Shown: positions 8,245-17,764, counted from the stretch's first letter. The stretch: 64,000 bases of DNA from Paenibacillus tritici (GCF_013204885.1 NZ_JABMKX010000025.1:1-64000); one strand, 5' to 3'. The notes: generated from the letters alone by a model not told the origin. Program-made: numbers and translations.

Positions 8245-9321
8245 ATGAAAGAACATAATCCATTAGATAATATGAATGATCTGCTTAGAATGGCCGCACC
8301 GGGAACACCTTTCCGGGAGGGGCTGGAGAATGTGCTCCGCGCGAAGACCGGGGCACTGATCGTTGTCGGATATAGTCCGGAGGTGATGGAGGTTGTCGAT
8401 GGCGGATTCTCCATTAACTGCGATTTTTCACCCAATTATTTATATGAGCTGGCCAAAATGGACGGGGCCATCATTCTGAGCGAGGATCTGAAGCGGATTC
8501 TGTACGCCAATACTCAGCTCATTCCCGATTCCTCTATCTCGTCCATTGAGACAGGAATCCGGCACCGGACGGCTGAACGTGTAGCCAAACAGACCGGCAA
8601 ACTGGTAGTTTCCATTTCCCAGCGCCGTAATATTATTACTCTGTATCAAGGCTCCATCCGTTACGCCCTCAAGGAAATCGGTTCGATTCTGGCCAAAGCC
8701 AACCAGGCGATTCAGACCCTCGAGAAGTACAGAGCCGTTCTGACACAAGGGCTGACCAACCTGTCCGCTTCCGAATACGAAGGGATTGTAACTGTAGCAG
8801 AGGTCGTCGGCGTGATCCAGCGGGTGGAAATGGTGCTGCGGATCAAAATGGAAATTAAGCGATACATCAACGAGCTTGGCAATGAAGGCCGCCTGATCAG
8901 CATGCAGATGGAAGAACTGGTGGGAAATACAGAGGAAGAAGCATGGCTCCTGTACAGAGACTATGCAAGAGTGGAGCAAGAGGACAAGATCCGCGAGATC
9001 ATTGCCGGACTGAAGCGCAGCACGGATGATGAGCTGATGGATGACAATCATATTGCCCGTCTGCTCGGCTATTCCTCGACAGCCATTTCGTCCGAAGAAG
9101 CTGTGACCCCGCGCGGTTACCGTCTGCTCAACAAGATCCCAAGACTGCCGAATGTGATCATTCACAATCTGGTGGAACGCTTCGAAAGACTGCCTAATCT
9201 GTTGACGGCAAGCATTGCTGAACTCGATGAAGTGGACGGCATTGGCGAGGTCCGGGCACGCAATATTCAGGACGGACTGAAGCGGCTCCAGAAACAAGTT
9301 CTTATTGACAGACAAATGTAA
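8245..9321 (+). CDS. disA: DNA integrity scanning protein DisA, diadenylate cyclase
   Basis: Makes c-di-AMP from two ATP and reports on DNA damage before sporulation. 358 residues: DAC domain at 1-145 with the catalytic DGA (73-75) and RHR (in GIRHRTAER, about 104-112), a helical linker, and a C-terminal helix-hairpin-helix region (LDEVDGIGEVRARNIQ, about 328-343) that binds branched DNA. It is probably cotranscribed with radA. Confidence 0.97.
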   Translation: MKEHNPLDNMNDLLRMAAPGTPFREGLENVLRAKTGALIVVGYSPEVMEVVDGGFSINCDFSPNYLYELAKMDGAIILSEDLKRILYANTQLIPDSSISSIETGIRHRTAERVAKQTGKLVVSISQRRNIITLYQGSIRYALKEIGSILAKANQAIQTLEKYRAVLTQGLTNLSASEYEGIVTVAEVVGVIQRVEMVLRIKMEIKRYINELGNEGRLISMQMEELVGNTEEEAWLLYRDYARVEQEDKIREIIAGLKRSTDDELMDDNHIARLLGYSSTAISSEEAVTPRGYRLLNKIPRLPNVIIHNLVERFERLPNLLTASIAELDEVDGIGEVRARNIQDGLKRLQKQVLIDRQM

Positions 9322-9385
9322 ATAACATACAATCACGTAATATTGCAAACCAAAGCAGTACAAGTAGGAAAATTGAGGTGAAGAA

Positions 9386-10123
9386 ATGATACAAAAATCA
9401 ATTCCAAGTCTGTTTACGATCGGTAATCTGATGCTTGGAATGTTTGGTATCATGATGGCGTTTGACGGCAAACTGAGCATGGCCGCTATCATGGTGATTA
9501 TCGCGATGCTGCTCGATGGTCTGGATGGCCGCGTGGCCCGTGCGCTCAAATGTGAGAGTGAATTCGGCAAGGAGCTGGATTCCTTATCCGATGTAGTTTC
9601 CTTCGGAGTGGCTCCGGCGATTATTATGTATTTGACCAGTCTGCAGGACTTGAATTCTGCACTGGGATGGACGATTACAGCGATTTTCCCTGTATTCGGA
9701 GCACTGCGTCTGGCCCGGTTCAATGTCCGCCCGGGGATTCCGGGATATTTCGTAGGATTGCCTATACCTGCTGCGGGTGGGGTTCTTGCCACACTGGCGC
9801 TTTTCCATAAAGACGTATCTGCACCCTTTATGATTGTGGCTACACTACTGCTCTCTTATCTGATGGTCAGTACCGTGAAATACCCCAATTTCAAAAAGAT
9901 CGGCCTGCCCAAAAAAGCGGTCGTAGGCGCGCCTTTAGTGATAGTGATTGCTGTAGCCGTTGCTGTAGTATTTCCTGAACAGATTGCCAAGCTGATCTTC
10001 GGCCTGCTTGCGCTGTATGCTTTATATGGCTTCAGGCAGAGTCTGGGGCTGCTGAAGGCCCGCCGTCAGCGCCGCCGCAGAAGACGATCGGAAGACAAGG
10101 TATATCATTCCAAGAACGGCTAG
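9386..10123 (+). CDS. pssA: CDP-diacylglycerol-serine O-phosphatidyltransferase
   Basis: Makes phosphatidylserine, the precursor of phosphatidylethanolamine, in the membrane. 245 residues, several hydrophobic helices and a perfect CDP-alcohol phosphatidyltransferase signature: D44-x2-D47-G48-x2-A51-R52-x8-G61-x3-D65-x3-D69. The tail is strongly basic (residues about 225-240, arginine-rich). AGGTGAAG precedes ATG 9386. No psd gene lies next to it in this window. Confidence 0.93.
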   Translation: MIQKSIPSLFTIGNLMLGMFGIMMAFDGKLSMAAIMVIIAMLLDGLDGRVARALKCESEFGKELDSLSDVVSFGVAPAIIMYLTSLQDLNSALGWTITAIFPVFGALRLARFNVRPGIPGYFVGLPIPAAGGVLATLALFHKDVSAPFMIVATLLLSYLMVSTVKYPNFKKIGLPKKAVVGAPLVIVIAVAVAVVFPEQIAKLIFGLLALYALYGFRQSLGLLKARRQRRRRRRSEDKVYHSKNG

Positions 10124-10161
10124 GTATCAGTGCAGCACTAATTCCATTCATAGACCGATAA

Positions 10162-10210
10162 GCAAAAGGCATTGCCTTTCCTGAACCAGGAGAGTGCAAT
10201 GCCTTTTTGC
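10162..10210. terminator. bidirectional terminator between pssA and the opposing gene
   Basis: GCAAAAGGCATTGC (10162-10175) pairs with GCAATGCCTTTTTGC (10196-10210), giving A/T tails on both sides. It can end pssA on the + strand and the convergent gene on the - strand. Confidence 0.85.
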
Positions 10211-10252
10211 TGCGTATTGCTGAACGGATGAAGGAGGACACTGGCCGTCTGC

Positions 10253-10648
10253 TTAGGATAAATTGAACAATCCGAGTGTGGCGCATTTCTGCGATTCCTT
10301 GGACACTACCTCGTCCATATTGATCGCAAGCAAATTGCAGAGCGCAGACATATAGAACAGCTCGCGGCCCAGCTCTGAGCCAATGACCTCCCGGCAGTTC
10401 TCGCACAGCTCCCCTTCAAGATGGGTGCCGGCAAGCTCTTTGGCTTGTTCCAGCCCCAGTGTCGGTTCATAGACCTGCTTGGTTGCATGCAGTTGAATGC
10501 AGCCGCATTCGGTAATGGATTTGACGACAGCCCGGTTGACGGAAGCGCTGCTCTGTCCGTTCTTGGACATTACATCCAGAAGACTACGGTGACGGAGCAG
10601 CAGTTCGGAGACTTGATCCTGAAAGGCCTGTAAACTTGGTGCGCTCAT
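10253..10648 (-). CDS. conserved hypothetical protein
   Basis: 131-residue acidic soluble protein without signal peptide or membrane segment. Start at ATG 10648 is fixed by AGGGGTGA seven bases upstream on the - strand; the longer reading to 10711 lacks such a site. Cysteines occur as ECGC near residue 48 and CENC near residue 80, with a further cysteine near the C-terminus (KCATLGLFNLS). The protein looks like a family I associate with Paenibacillus genomes and annotated there as DUF1573-type; I cannot confirm that from sequence alone and assign no function. It is the only minus-strand gene in the first 37 kb, between pssA and the yacL-like gene. Confidence 0.75.
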   Translation of the reverse strand: MSAPSLQAFQDQVSELLLRHRSLLDVMSKNGQSSASVNRAVVKSITECGCIQLHATKQVYEPTLGLEQAKELAGTHLEGELCENCREVIGSELGRELFYMSALCNLLAINMDEVVSKESQKCATLGLFNLS

Positions 10649-10860
10649 TAACCATTCACCCCTGGGTTCGTAATTGAGTTCATTATATGTCAGGGGCTCC
10701 CTTATTTTCAACCAGCAATAGCAGTTTCGGCAGCGGATATGGACACAGAAATGGTAGTCCGCAGAAAAAATAACGTACCTCCGGATTATTGTCCTAAAAA
10801 TTGGAACATACTGGTGAAGTATAGATGAATTGTGGATGAATAATAAGGAGGTGCGAGGTT

Positions 10861-11949
10861 ATGTGGAAAAAGATTGTTCTGATGCTTGCCGGGTGTTGTG
10901 GAGCCTGGTCCGGTTATTCGCTATATCGCGCGGCAGAAAGAGGGTTCCCGGGAGGGATGGGGAAGCTGGAGGATAGTTTGCCTATGGAAGGAAGCGTTTT
11001 GTTTGCGGTGCTGGGTGCCATTATTTTTTTGATTGCGGGGACTTTATGCGCGGATTGGGCGATTTCTAAACTGCGTGAGGCGGTAGAGTATTGTTCGCGT
11101 ATGCCGATGAGTGAGTTCGCTGCAGGCGCAGCGGGGCTTACTGGAGGTCTGCTGCTGTCTCTGCTGCTGTATCCCGCTATGGCCTGGCTTGGCAAGGCAG
11201 GAGAGCTGCTGCAGGTAGCTGCAACGCTTGCCCTGGGGTACCTGGGTCTTCGGGTAGGGCTGGAGAAGAAGGAAGAGCTGGCTTCGCTCTGGACTACCGG
11301 ACGCTGGGCACGTGCTGCCGAACCGGAGGGCCGGGGAACACAGGAGCACAAGATTCTCGACACCAGCGTTATCATTGACGGACGGATTGCCGACATCTGC
11401 AAAACAGGCTTTATCGAAGGCACGATTGTTATCCCTGAGTTCGTACTGGAGGAATTGCAGCATATTGCCGATTCCTCGGATCTGCTGAAGCGTAACCGCG
11501 GACGCAGAGGGCTGGATATCCTCAACAAGATTCAGAAAGAGCTGGACGTCAAGGTACTGATCTATGAAGGAGATTTCGAGGAAATCTCCGAGGTGGACAG
11601 CAAGCTGGTCAAGCTGGCTAAAGTGCTGCACGGCAAGGTCGTCACCAATGACTTCAATCTCAACAAGGTATGTGAACTTCAAGGGGTGTCGGTGCTGAAC
11701 ATCAATGACTTGGCCAATGCAGTGAAGCCGGTGGTGCTTCCGGGCGAAGAGATCATTGTTCAAGTGATCAAGGACGGCAAAGAACATGGACAAGGTGTAG
11801 CCTATCTCGATGATGGCACGATGATTGTGGTGGAAGGCGGCCGGGATTATATCGGCACTACGATGGAGGTGCTGGTGACAAGCGTCCTGCAGACATCGGC
11901 AGGCCGGATGATTTTTGCCAAGCCCAAGCTTCTGGAAAAAGCGCAATAA
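10861..11949 (+). CDS. yacL: PIN/TRAM domain membrane protein (YacL family)
   Basis: 362 residues: four hydrophobic segments at about 3-22, 41-62, 83-105 and 112-130, a PIN nuclease-like domain from about 161 (LDTSVIIDGRIADI with acidic residues, later VVTNDFNLNKV), and a TRAM RNA-binding domain at about 290-355. PIN domains cleave RNA using clustered aspartates, which are present; the substrate of YacL is not established. AAGGAGGTG precedes ATG 10861. The gene stands before ispD as in Bacillus. Confidence 0.9.
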   Translation: MWKKIVLMLAGCCGAWSGYSLYRAAERGFPGGMGKLEDSLPMEGSVLFAVLGAIIFLIAGTLCADWAISKLREAVEYCSRMPMSEFAAGAAGLTGGLLLSLLLYPAMAWLGKAGELLQVAATLALGYLGLRVGLEKKEELASLWTTGRWARAAEPEGRGTQEHKILDTSVIIDGRIADICKTGFIEGTIVIPEFVLEELQHIADSSDLLKRNRGRRGLDILNKIQKELDVKVLIYEGDFEEISEVDSKLVKLAKVLHGKVVTNDFNLNKVCELQGVSVLNINDLANAVKPVVLPGEEIIVQVIKDGKEHGQGVAYLDDGTMIVVEGGRDYIGTTMEVLVTSVLQTSAGRMIFAKPKLLEKAQ

Positions 11950-11983
11950 GTACCCGTTAGCCTTCCGGCGGGACCTTGAAGGC

Positions 11984-12012
11984 TTGGAAATGCCAGTCAA
12001 ACACGTTATGAT
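11984..12012 (+). promoter_or_regulatory. sigma-A promoter of ispD-ispF
   Basis: TTGGAA (11984-11989), 17-bp spacer, TATGAT (12007-12012), 32 bp before the ispD start. Good hexamers and ideal spacing, though no upstream terminator isolates it from yacL. Confidence 0.65.
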
Positions 12013-12044
12013 GGGAGTATACGTGAAAGACAGGAGCCAAAAGC

Positions 12045-12743
12045 ATGTCAAACAGTGTGGGTGTCGTTATCGTAGCGGCAGGCCGAGGAACCCGGATGGG
12101 GACGGCAGAGAGCAAGCAATACTTGCTGCTCCAGGGCAAACCGATTATCGTACATACCCTGGAGGTATTCCAGCGGCATGACCTTATCTCTGAGATTGTG
12201 CTTGTCACCGGTGAAGAGGATGTGGAGCGCTGCCGGCAATGGGTACAAGCCTACAAGCTGGATAAAGTGGCTGCAGTCATTCCCGGAGGAACGGAGCGCC
12301 AGCATTCGGTACGCCGTGGACTGGGAGAACTTACGACCACCTGGGTCATGGTGCATGACGGGGTCCGGCCATTCGTACAAGGCAGTGAGATTGAGGCTTG
12401 CTTTGAACGGGCTCAATCGGCCGGAGCAGCGGTGCTGGCAGTACCGGTAAAGGATACGATCAAGCAGGTGGACAGTGAGGGCAAGGTGCTGTCTACGCCG
12501 GATCGGCGAAGTCTGTGGGCGATTCAGACCCCGCAGACTTTTCGTTTGTCCGATCTGCGCTCCGCCTATGAGGAGGCAGAGCGGGACGGCTTCCTCGGTA
12601 CAGATGATTCCAGTCTGGCGGAACGCAGCGGCATTACCGTTTCGGTTGTAGAGGGAAGCTACAGGAATATTAAGATCACAACACCGGAGGACCTGGATTT
12701 CGCTGAATTCACAGTAAGAAGCAGGGGAGAGGAACACACATGA
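12045..12743 (+). CDS. ispD: 2-C-methyl-D-erythritol 4-phosphate cytidylyltransferase
   Basis: Transfers CMP to MEP in the non-mevalonate isoprenoid pathway. 232 residues with the nucleotidyl-transferase loop IVAAGRGTRMG (about 9-19), the lysine of SKQY (about 24-27) and the substrate motif VHDGVRPF (about 102-109). AGGAG lies 8 bp before ATG 12045. Its stop overlaps the ispF start (ATGA), indicating translational coupling. Confidence 0.96.
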   Translation: MSNSVGVVIVAAGRGTRMGTAESKQYLLLQGKPIIVHTLEVFQRHDLISEIVLVTGEEDVERCRQWVQAYKLDKVAAVIPGGTERQHSVRRGLGELTTTWVMVHDGVRPFVQGSEIEACFERAQSAGAAVLAVPVKDTIKQVDSEGKVLSTPDRRSLWAIQTPQTFRLSDLRSAYEEAERDGFLGTDDSSLAERSGITVSVVEGSYRNIKITTPEDLDFAEFTVRSRGEEHT

Positions 12744-13228
12744 TTGCTGTAGGACAAGGGTTCGATGTACATCAACTGGTTGAGGGAAGGCCGTGTATTA
12801 TCGGCGGGGTGACCATTCCTTATGAGAAAGGGCTGCTGGGGCATTCCGATGCGGATGTGCTGCTGCATGCTGTTAGCGATGCTATACTGGGGGCGCTGGG
12901 CCTTGGGGATATCGGCAGACATTTCCCGGATACGGACCCGGCCTTCAAGGATGCGGACAGCCTGAAGCTGCTGGAGCAGGTATGGGCGCTTGCACGCGAG
13001 CGGGGATACCGGCTGGGGAATATTGACTCGACCATCATTGCGCAGAAACCCAAAATGGCGCCTTATATCCCGCAGATGACGGAGGTTATTGCCCGTGCGC
13101 TTGAAGCGGATCTGTCGAAGGTGAATGTCAAAGCGACAACGACCGAGCAGCTTGGCTTTGCCGGACGCGGTGAAGGAATTGCCGCGCAATCTATTGTCTG
13201 TCTGCTCCAAGATGTGATATCATCGTGA
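12740..13228 (+). CDS. ispF: 2-C-methyl-D-erythritol 2,4-cyclodiphosphate synthase
   Basis: Cyclises CDP-ME-2-phosphate two steps after IspD. 162 residues; zinc ligands D9 and H11 in GFDVHQL and H43 in GHSDADVLLH are visible, and GDIGRHFPD follows. The start overlaps ispD by 4 bp. Normal length for a homotrimeric IspF. Confidence 0.96.
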   Translation: MIAVGQGFDVHQLVEGRPCIIGGVTIPYEKGLLGHSDADVLLHAVSDAILGALGLGDIGRHFPDTDPAFKDADSLKLLEQVWALARERGYRLGNIDSTIIAQKPKMAPYIPQMTEVIARALEADLSKVNVKATTTEQLGFAGRGEGIAAQSIVCLLQDVISS

Positions 13229-13286
13229 GATGGTTTTAGCTTAAGAAACAGCCTAATTTCAACCAATATGAAGCGGAGGGAAACCC

Positions 13287-14750
13287 ATGGCGGATCAAGT
13301 TCGGGTGCGTTACGCACCGAGCCCTACGGGACATTTACATATCGGAAATGCCAGAACAGCCTTGTTCAACTATCTGTTCGCCCGTAATCTGGGCGGCAAA
13401 TTCATTATCCGGATCGAAGATACGGATCTCAAGCGCAATATAGCAGAAGGTGAAGAAAGCCAGCTGAAGTACTTGAAGTGGCTGGGAATAGATTGGGATG
13501 AAAGTGTGGATGTAGGAGGCGAATATGGCCCTTACCGACAGACAGAGCGTCTGGACCTTTACCGTGTCTATTGGCAGGATCTGCTGGACCGCGGTCTAGC
13601 TTACCGCTGCTATTGCACGGAAGAAGAGCTGGAAGCAGAACGTGAGGAACAGACGGCACGCGGCGAGACTCCGCGCTATTCCGGCAGACACCGTAATTTG
13701 ACCGAAGAGCAGCGCCTTAGCTTTGAAGCAGAAGGGCGTGTTGCCAGCATTCGTTTTCTCGTTCCGGAAGACCGTACTTATACCTTCAATGATATCGTTA
13801 AGGGCAGCATTTCCTTCAATACCAAAGAGATGGGCGACTTCGTCATCGTGAAGAAAGACGGCATTCCGACGTATAACTTCGCAGTAGCGGTTGATGATCA
13901 TCTGATGGCCATCTCCCACGTGCTGCGCGGAGAAGACCATATCTCCAATACGCCGCGTCAGCTCATGATCTATGAAGCTTTGGGCTGGGAAGCTCCGTTG
14001 TTCGGCCATATGACGCTAATTGTCGGGGACGACCATAAGAAGCTAAGCAAACGGAATGAGTCGATCATTCAGTTTATTGAGCAGTATGACCAGCTGGGCT
14101 ATCTGCCGGAGGCACTCTTCAACTTCATCACCCTGCTGGGCTGGTCGCCGGAAGGTGAGGAGGAGATCTTCACGAAGGAAGAGCTGATCTCGATCTTTAC
14201 AGCAAACCGTCTGTCGAAGAGCCCGGCGGTGTTTGATACGAACAAGCTGGCACATCTCAATAACCATTACATCAAGCATGCCGATCCCAAGCGGATCGCG
14301 GCACTTGCTATTCCTCATCTGCAAAAGGCGGGACGGCTGCCGGAAGCTCTGAGTGCGGAGCAGCAGATCTGGGCAGAGAGCCTGGTTGCGCTGTATCAGG
14401 AGCAGATGAACGCTGCTTCAGATATTGTAGGACTGTCCGACCTCTTCTTCCGCAGTCACCTGGAACTGGAGACAGAAGCAGCCCAGGTGCTTGCCGAAGC
14501 CCAGGTTCCTGAGGTTCTCTCCGCTTTTCTGGCTAAAGTGGAAGCGGCCGAGGACTTCAGCGCGGCCAATATGGCAGTGCTGATCAAGGAAGTACAGAAG
14601 GAAACCGGGCACAAAGGCAAAGCGCTGTTTATGCCGATTCGTGTCGCTCTTACCGGACAGATGCATGGCCGTGATCTGAATGCGACCCTTGCGCTGCTTG
14701 GCCGGGAACGGGTAATCGAACGTCTGAAGTCGCAGATCAAAGGCGCATAA
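13287..14750 (+). CDS. gltX: glutamyl-tRNA synthetase
   Basis: Charges tRNA-Glu, and in Firmicutes usually also tRNA-Gln for amidation by GatCAB (inference). 487 residues, class I: HIGH-type signature HLHIGN (about 17-22) and KLSKR (about 251-255), then the helical anticodon-binding domain. GGAGGG precedes ATG 13287. There is no T-box in front of it, unlike the following cysE. Confidence 0.97.
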   Translation: MADQVRVRYAPSPTGHLHIGNARTALFNYLFARNLGGKFIIRIEDTDLKRNIAEGEESQLKYLKWLGIDWDESVDVGGEYGPYRQTERLDLYRVYWQDLLDRGLAYRCYCTEEELEAEREEQTARGETPRYSGRHRNLTEEQRLSFEAEGRVASIRFLVPEDRTYTFNDIVKGSISFNTKEMGDFVIVKKDGIPTYNFAVAVDDHLMAISHVLRGEDHISNTPRQLMIYEALGWEAPLFGHMTLIVGDDHKKLSKRNESIIQFIEQYDQLGYLPEALFNFITLLGWSPEGEEEIFTKEELISIFTANRLSKSPAVFDTNKLAHLNNHYIKHADPKRIAALAIPHLQKAGRLPEALSAEQQIWAESLVALYQEQMNAASDIVGLSDLFFRSHLELETEAAQVLAEAQVPEVLSAFLAKVEAAEDFSAANMAVLIKEVQKETGHKGKALFMPIRVALTGQMHGRDLNATLALLGRERVIERLKSQIKGA

Positions 14751-14812
14751 ACAGAAGCAGGCAAGGGCAGAGCCCCTTGTCAGTTCAGCGGCTTTTCGCT
14801 AAGATAGAAGAA

Positions 14813-15126
14813 TATAATAATAGCTGGGATCAGGAAAAGTAAGCGTATAAGGGCAATTGCCAGAGAGAATAACCGCTGAGGGAGATTTCCCTTGCAGGCT
14901 GGGAGTTATTCATTTGTCTGCCGCTGAAGATGCACCTGTGAGCTGCAGGGTTGAAAGTCTCTAACCGGAGGCTGTAGACTGTGCCGGGAACGTCGCCGTT
15001 ACAGACGCCAAGAGGAACACCAGAGCATGGGCCGTGAAGTGAACGGCATCCATGTATACGAATGTTCAAGCAGAGTGGGACCGCGGTTAAACGTCTCTGC
15101 AGCTATAGGCTGCAGGGGCGTTTTTT
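14813..15126 (+). promoter_or_regulatory. T-box riboswitch of the cysE-cysS operon
   Basis: An untranslated leader of about 300 nt starts near a TATAAT -10 element (14813-14818). It carries the conserved T-box AGAGTGGGACCGCGG at 15072-15086 and ends in a terminator (ACGTCTCTGCAGC with GCTGCAGGGGCGT, then six T, 15091-15126). The T-box pairs with the 5' terminator strand region to form the antiterminator when uncharged tRNA binds. Cysteine specificity is inferred from cysE-cysS downstream; UGC triplets occur in the stem I region but I could not assign the specifier with certainty. A -35 element is not clear. Confidence 0.9.
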
Positions 15127-15156
15127 GTTGAAAAGTCAGAGAAGAGGGGAACCGTG

Positions 15157-15849
15157 ATGTTTAAACATATCAAGTCGGACATTCAGGCCGTATTCGACAA
15201 CGATCCCGCCGCCCGCAGCAGGTTCGAGGTTATCTTCACCTACGCAGGGCTTCACGCTATCTGGGCGCACCGGACGGCCCACTCTTTTTATAAACGCCGC
15301 TGGTTTACACTGGCCCGCATCGTCTCCCAGATCAGCAGGTTCATGACCGGGGTGGAGATTCATCCGGGCGCGGTGATCGGCAGCAGACTGTTTATTGACC
15401 ATGGAATGGGTATTGTCATTGGGGAGACCTGCGAGATAGGCGATGATGTCATTATCTATCAGGGGGTCACGCTTGGCGGAACCGGGAAAGAGAAGGGCAA
15501 ACGTCATCCTACCGTCGGCAACAATGTCGTGATCGGCTCTGGTGCGAAAGTACTGGGTTCCTTCACAATCGGTGATAATTGCAATATCGGCTCCAACTCC
15601 GTCGTTCTGCGCGAAGTGCCCAGCAACAGTACGGTAGTCGGCAATCCCGGGCGTGTGGTCAAACGTAACGGAGAACGCGTATCCGACCGGCTGGATCATA
15701 CCAAGATGCCCGATCCGCTGATTGATTCCCTGCGTTTCCTGCAGAAGGAGATCGAAGAGCTCAGGGAACAGATGGGTGCGGAAGACAAGCAGAAGAAGGA
15801 ACAGCGGCGGCTGGAAAGCCAGCAATATATCGGCGATTACGAAATTTAA
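15157..15849 (+). CDS. cysE: serine O-acetyltransferase
   Basis: Makes O-acetylserine from serine and acetyl-CoA, the first step of cysteine synthesis. 230 residues: short helical N-terminal domain, then hexapeptide repeats forming a left-handed beta helix (about 60-165; motif HPGAVIG and DHGMGIVIGE), and a charged coiled C-terminal tail. GAGGGGA at 15144-15150 favours ATG 15157 over GTG 15154. Controlled by the T-box just upstream. Confidence 0.96.
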   Translation: MFKHIKSDIQAVFDNDPAARSRFEVIFTYAGLHAIWAHRTAHSFYKRRWFTLARIVSQISRFMTGVEIHPGAVIGSRLFIDHGMGIVIGETCEIGDDVIIYQGVTLGGTGKEKGKRHPTVGNNVVIGSGAKVLGSFTIGDNCNIGSNSVVLREVPSNSTVVGNPGRVVKRNGERVSDRLDHTKMPDPLIDSLRFLQKEIEELREQMGAEDKQKKEQRRLESQQYIGDYEI

Positions 15850-15899
15850 GCTTACCGGTATTTCAGAATCCGGGGACAATAGAAAGGGTTGGGACAAGA

Positions 15900-17306
15900 A
15901 TGGCTTTGCAAATTTATAACACGATGAGTCGCAGTAAAGAAGTATTTGTACCGCAGGAGCCGGGTAAGGTGAAAATGTACGTATGCGGACCCACAGTCTA
16001 CGGCTATATGCATATCGGTAATGCCCGGCCGATTATCGTCTTTGACATGGTGCGCAACTATCTGGAGGCACTCGGCAATGAGGTACGTTATCTGACGAAT
16101 TTCACCGATGTGGATGATAAAATGATCCGCAAAGCGGAGGAGATGAACATCACCGTAGCTGAGGTTGCAGATATGTTCATTGCCGCCTATCAGGAGGATC
16201 TGGCCGGACTTGGCGTGAAGCCGGCAACGATGAATCCGCGGGTGACGGACAGTATGGACACAATTATCGGATTCATCAAAGAGCTTGAAGAGAAAGGTTA
16301 TGCGTATGAGAACGGTGGAGATGTGTATTACCGTACCGGCAAATTTTCCAATTACGGCAAGCTGTCCGGCCAGAATCTGGAGGAGCTGCGCTTCGGTATC
16401 CGGGTTGAGGTAGATTCCCGCAAAGAGAACCAGGAGGATTTCGTACTCTGGAAGGCTGCCAAGCCGGGTGAGGTGCACTGGTCCAGTCCATGGGGAGAGG
16501 GACGTCCCGGCTGGCATATTGAATGCTCGGCGATGGTGCGCGAATATTTGGGCAAGACTATTGATATCCATGGCGGCGGAGAGGATCTGAAATTCCCGCA
16601 TCATGAATGCGAGTGTGCCCAGACCGAGGCGCTGACGGGCCAGCCGCTGTCGAATTACTGGATGCATAATGCATTTCTGAACATCGGCGACGAGAAAATG
16701 TCAAAATCACTGGGGAACGGTCTGCTGGTGAAGGATATCAGTGCGCGCTTCAAGCAGGGAGCTATCCGCTACTTCATGCTGTCCAGCCATTACCGCAATC
16801 CGCTCAATTTCACCGAGGAAGCACTGCAGTCTGCCGAGAAAAGCGTAGATCGTATCGCTCTGGCCGAAGGCAATGTGAAGCACCGCCTTGAGCTGGGTAA
16901 AGAGGAGGCGGCGGGTGAAGCAAGTCCGCAGATTACGGAACGGCTCGCGGCTATCCTGGGCAGCTTTCATGCCCGGATGCAGGACGATTTCAATACACCG
17001 GATGCGATCACCGCTGTGTTTGACTGGGTGAGTCTGGCGAACCTCACACTTGCTGATAATCATGCGCTTAATGCTGATTTAACAGCACTGCTGAAGGCTT
17101 TTGCCGAGATGAATTCGGTATTGCGCCTTACGGCGGAAGCCGAAGAAGAGGTAGCAAGTGAAGAGGTGGAGCGTCTGATTGCTGAACGTGCAGAAGCGCG
17201 CAAGAATAAGAATTGGAGCCGGTCCGATGCCATCCGTGATGAGCTGAATGCTCTGGGGATTCTGCTGGAGGATACTCCGCAGGGAATGCGGTGGCGGCGT
17301 AAATGA
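15900..17306 (+). CDS. cysS: cysteinyl-tRNA synthetase
   Basis: Charges tRNA-Cys. 468 residues: zinc cysteine and HIGH-type motif in CGPTVYGYMHIGN (about 29-41), the zinc-site residues WHIECSAM and HHECECAQ (about 203-245), and KMSKS near 266-270. The ribosome binding site is weak (AAAGGG). It lies 50 bp after cysE in the T-box operon and overlaps mrnC by 4 bp. Confidence 0.97.
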   Translation: MALQIYNTMSRSKEVFVPQEPGKVKMYVCGPTVYGYMHIGNARPIIVFDMVRNYLEALGNEVRYLTNFTDVDDKMIRKAEEMNITVAEVADMFIAAYQEDLAGLGVKPATMNPRVTDSMDTIIGFIKELEEKGYAYENGGDVYYRTGKFSNYGKLSGQNLEELRFGIRVEVDSRKENQEDFVLWKAAKPGEVHWSSPWGEGRPGWHIECSAMVREYLGKTIDIHGGGEDLKFPHHECECAQTEALTGQPLSNYWMHNAFLNIGDEKMSKSLGNGLLVKDISARFKQGAIRYFMLSSHYRNPLNFTEEALQSAEKSVDRIALAEGNVKHRLELGKEEAAGEASPQITERLAAILGSFHARMQDDFNTPDAITAVFDWVSLANLTLADNHALNADLTALLKAFAEMNSVLRLTAEAEEEVASEEVERLIAERAEARKNKNWSRSDAIRDELNALGILLEDTPQGMRWRRK

Positions 17307-17740
17307 GCGGAACGTTTGATCTGAACAGCGTCTGGTTCCCGTACGAACCCTCCAAGCCGGCCCATCTGTTGTCACCGATCGTACTTGCGTATGCAGGCGA
17401 TGCCGTCTATGAGGTTGCCGTGCGGCAATATCTGATCTCGCTGCCTAATCTGCGCCCCAATCATTTGCACCGCTCGGCAACCGGGCTGGTCTCTGCCAAA
17501 GCGCAGAGCACCATTCTTGCACACCTTGATCCGGTGCTTACGGAGGAAGAGAAGGATGTGGTAAGACGGGGGCGCAATGCGAAGTCCGGCACGATTCCCA
17601 AAAACGCGGATGTGCTGGAGTACCGCCACGCGACTGCTTTTGAATGCCTGATCGGGCATTTGTATTACACCGGACAGCAGGCGAGAATCCAGGAGCTTGT
17701 TCACAGCAGCATCGAATACATGTTGAACCGGACCAAGTGA
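17303..17740 (+). CDS. mrnC: Mini-ribonuclease III
   Basis: Matures 23S rRNA ends. 145 residues consisting only of the RNase III catalytic fold, without a double-stranded RNA-binding domain. The signature LAYAGDAVYE (about 30-39) holds the catalytic aspartate and glutamate. Starts inside the cysS stop (ATGA), as in Bacillus. Confidence 0.94.
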   Translation: MSGTFDLNSVWFPYEPSKPAHLLSPIVLAYAGDAVYEVAVRQYLISLPNLRPNHLHRSATGLVSAKAQSTILAHLDPVLTEEEKDVVRRGRNAKSGTIPKNADVLEYRHATAFECLIGHLYYTGQQARIQELVHSSIEYMLNRTK

Positions 17741-17764
17741 GCATACAGAACAGGAGATAAAACA

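Noticed and set aside
8440..9792. 450-codon minus-strand open frame across disA and pssA
   Set aside because: Antisense to two well-recognised genes; no domain, no start signal.
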